A stretch of DNA of 64,000 bases from Thermoanaerobaculia bacterium (GTDB taxonomy: Bacteria > Acidobacteriota > Thermoanaerobaculia > UBA5066), in NCBI GenBank assembly GCA_022071945.1, contig JAJVIN010000014.1:84423-148422 (forward strand). The letters run 5' to 3'. Position 1 is the stretch's first letter. Each line of letters starts with the position of its first letter. The notes below the pieces were generated by a model, which did no database searches, was not told the origin of the DNA, and saw only the letters and a list, made by a program, of their open reading frames with translations. Below are positions 63,959 through 64,000 of this stretch, one piece after another. The position numbers and the translations under genes are program-made.

Positions 63959-64000
63959 ATGGGTGAGGGCATCGAGAGGCGAAGGAAGGCGAATGGGGCG
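63959..64000 (+). CDS. Start of a third transposon gene (runs off window)
   Basis: AAGGAGG lies 7 nt upstream of ATG 63959, giving MGEGIERRRKANGA up to the window edge. In elements of this layout the gene after the DDE transposase is often an AAA (TniB/ExeA-like) ATPase, but too little is visible to tell. Confidence 0.5.
   Translation, partial: MGEGIERRRKANGA

Overview
The window is high-GC bacterial chromosome from a Gram-negative-type organism: it carries a periplasmic TonB-like protein, SecG, signal peptidase I and signal-peptide-bearing periplasmic peptides. The housekeeping neighbourhoods (pgk-tpiA-secG, mtnA-tsaD-lepA-lepB, yggS/divIVA, hutI-fchA) would fit Acidobacteriota or a similar deep-branching, GC-rich lineage. 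That placement is a guess from gene content, not a measurement.

1-12.6 kb: a truncated PAS-GAF histidine kinase, a zinc alcohol dehydrogenase, a Rieske oxygenase, and a bufferin-type metallophore operon (DoxX, Cys-rich precursor peptide, DUF692 maturase, DUF2063 partner). Then a DHFR-like reductase, a DUF3592-like protein, TerC, two small unknown genes, an ArsA-type ATPase and an S4-domain protein. 12.6-33.5 kb: core genes. One block on the minus strand runs mtnA, tsaD, lepA, lepB and a small membrane protein. The plus strand carries pgk, tpiA, secG, two tRNAs, a zinc-ribbon coiled-coil protein, RNase H, yggS, a rhomboid-like protein, divIVA, hutI and fchA. Next come a YfhO-like membrane protein and a PHP protein (minus strand), then polA (plus strand). 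33.5-39.4 kb: a three-gene inorganic-carbon uptake operon, DabA plus NuoL-like and NuoM-like proton-channel subunits, all with 4-nt overlaps.

39.4-42.3 kb is a scar zone: an intact VapB-like antitoxin whose VapC toxin has been reduced to its two ends, an IS3-family insertion sequence, a DUF559 nuclease fragment, and several copies of short dispersed repeats. 42.3-61.0 kb is a defence island. Two conserved unknown genes are followed by an eight-gene same-strand operon: SNF2 helicase-DUF3883, AAA ATPase, DUF3226 TOPRIM-like protein, DUF1156 DNA methyltransferase, PHP-SMC (TrlF-like) ATPase, AlbA_2/Schlafen-type protein, Swt1-HEPN-DUF499 ATPase and a PIN-like nuclease. The helicase, methylase and DUF499 ATPase form an Hma-type (helicase-methylase-ATPase) anti-phage frame. 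The ATPase-TOPRIM pair and the PHP-SMC plus AlbA_2 pair sit between them as embedded modules. Related ~100-bp repeats in the same orientation lie just outside both edges of the island (42.2 and 61.2 kb), suggesting it may have been exchanged as a unit.

61.0-64.0 kb: repeat-rich spacer, then a second mobile element. It has a helper ORF, a DDE transposase carrying two compensating frameshifts, and the first codons of a third gene that runs off the window.
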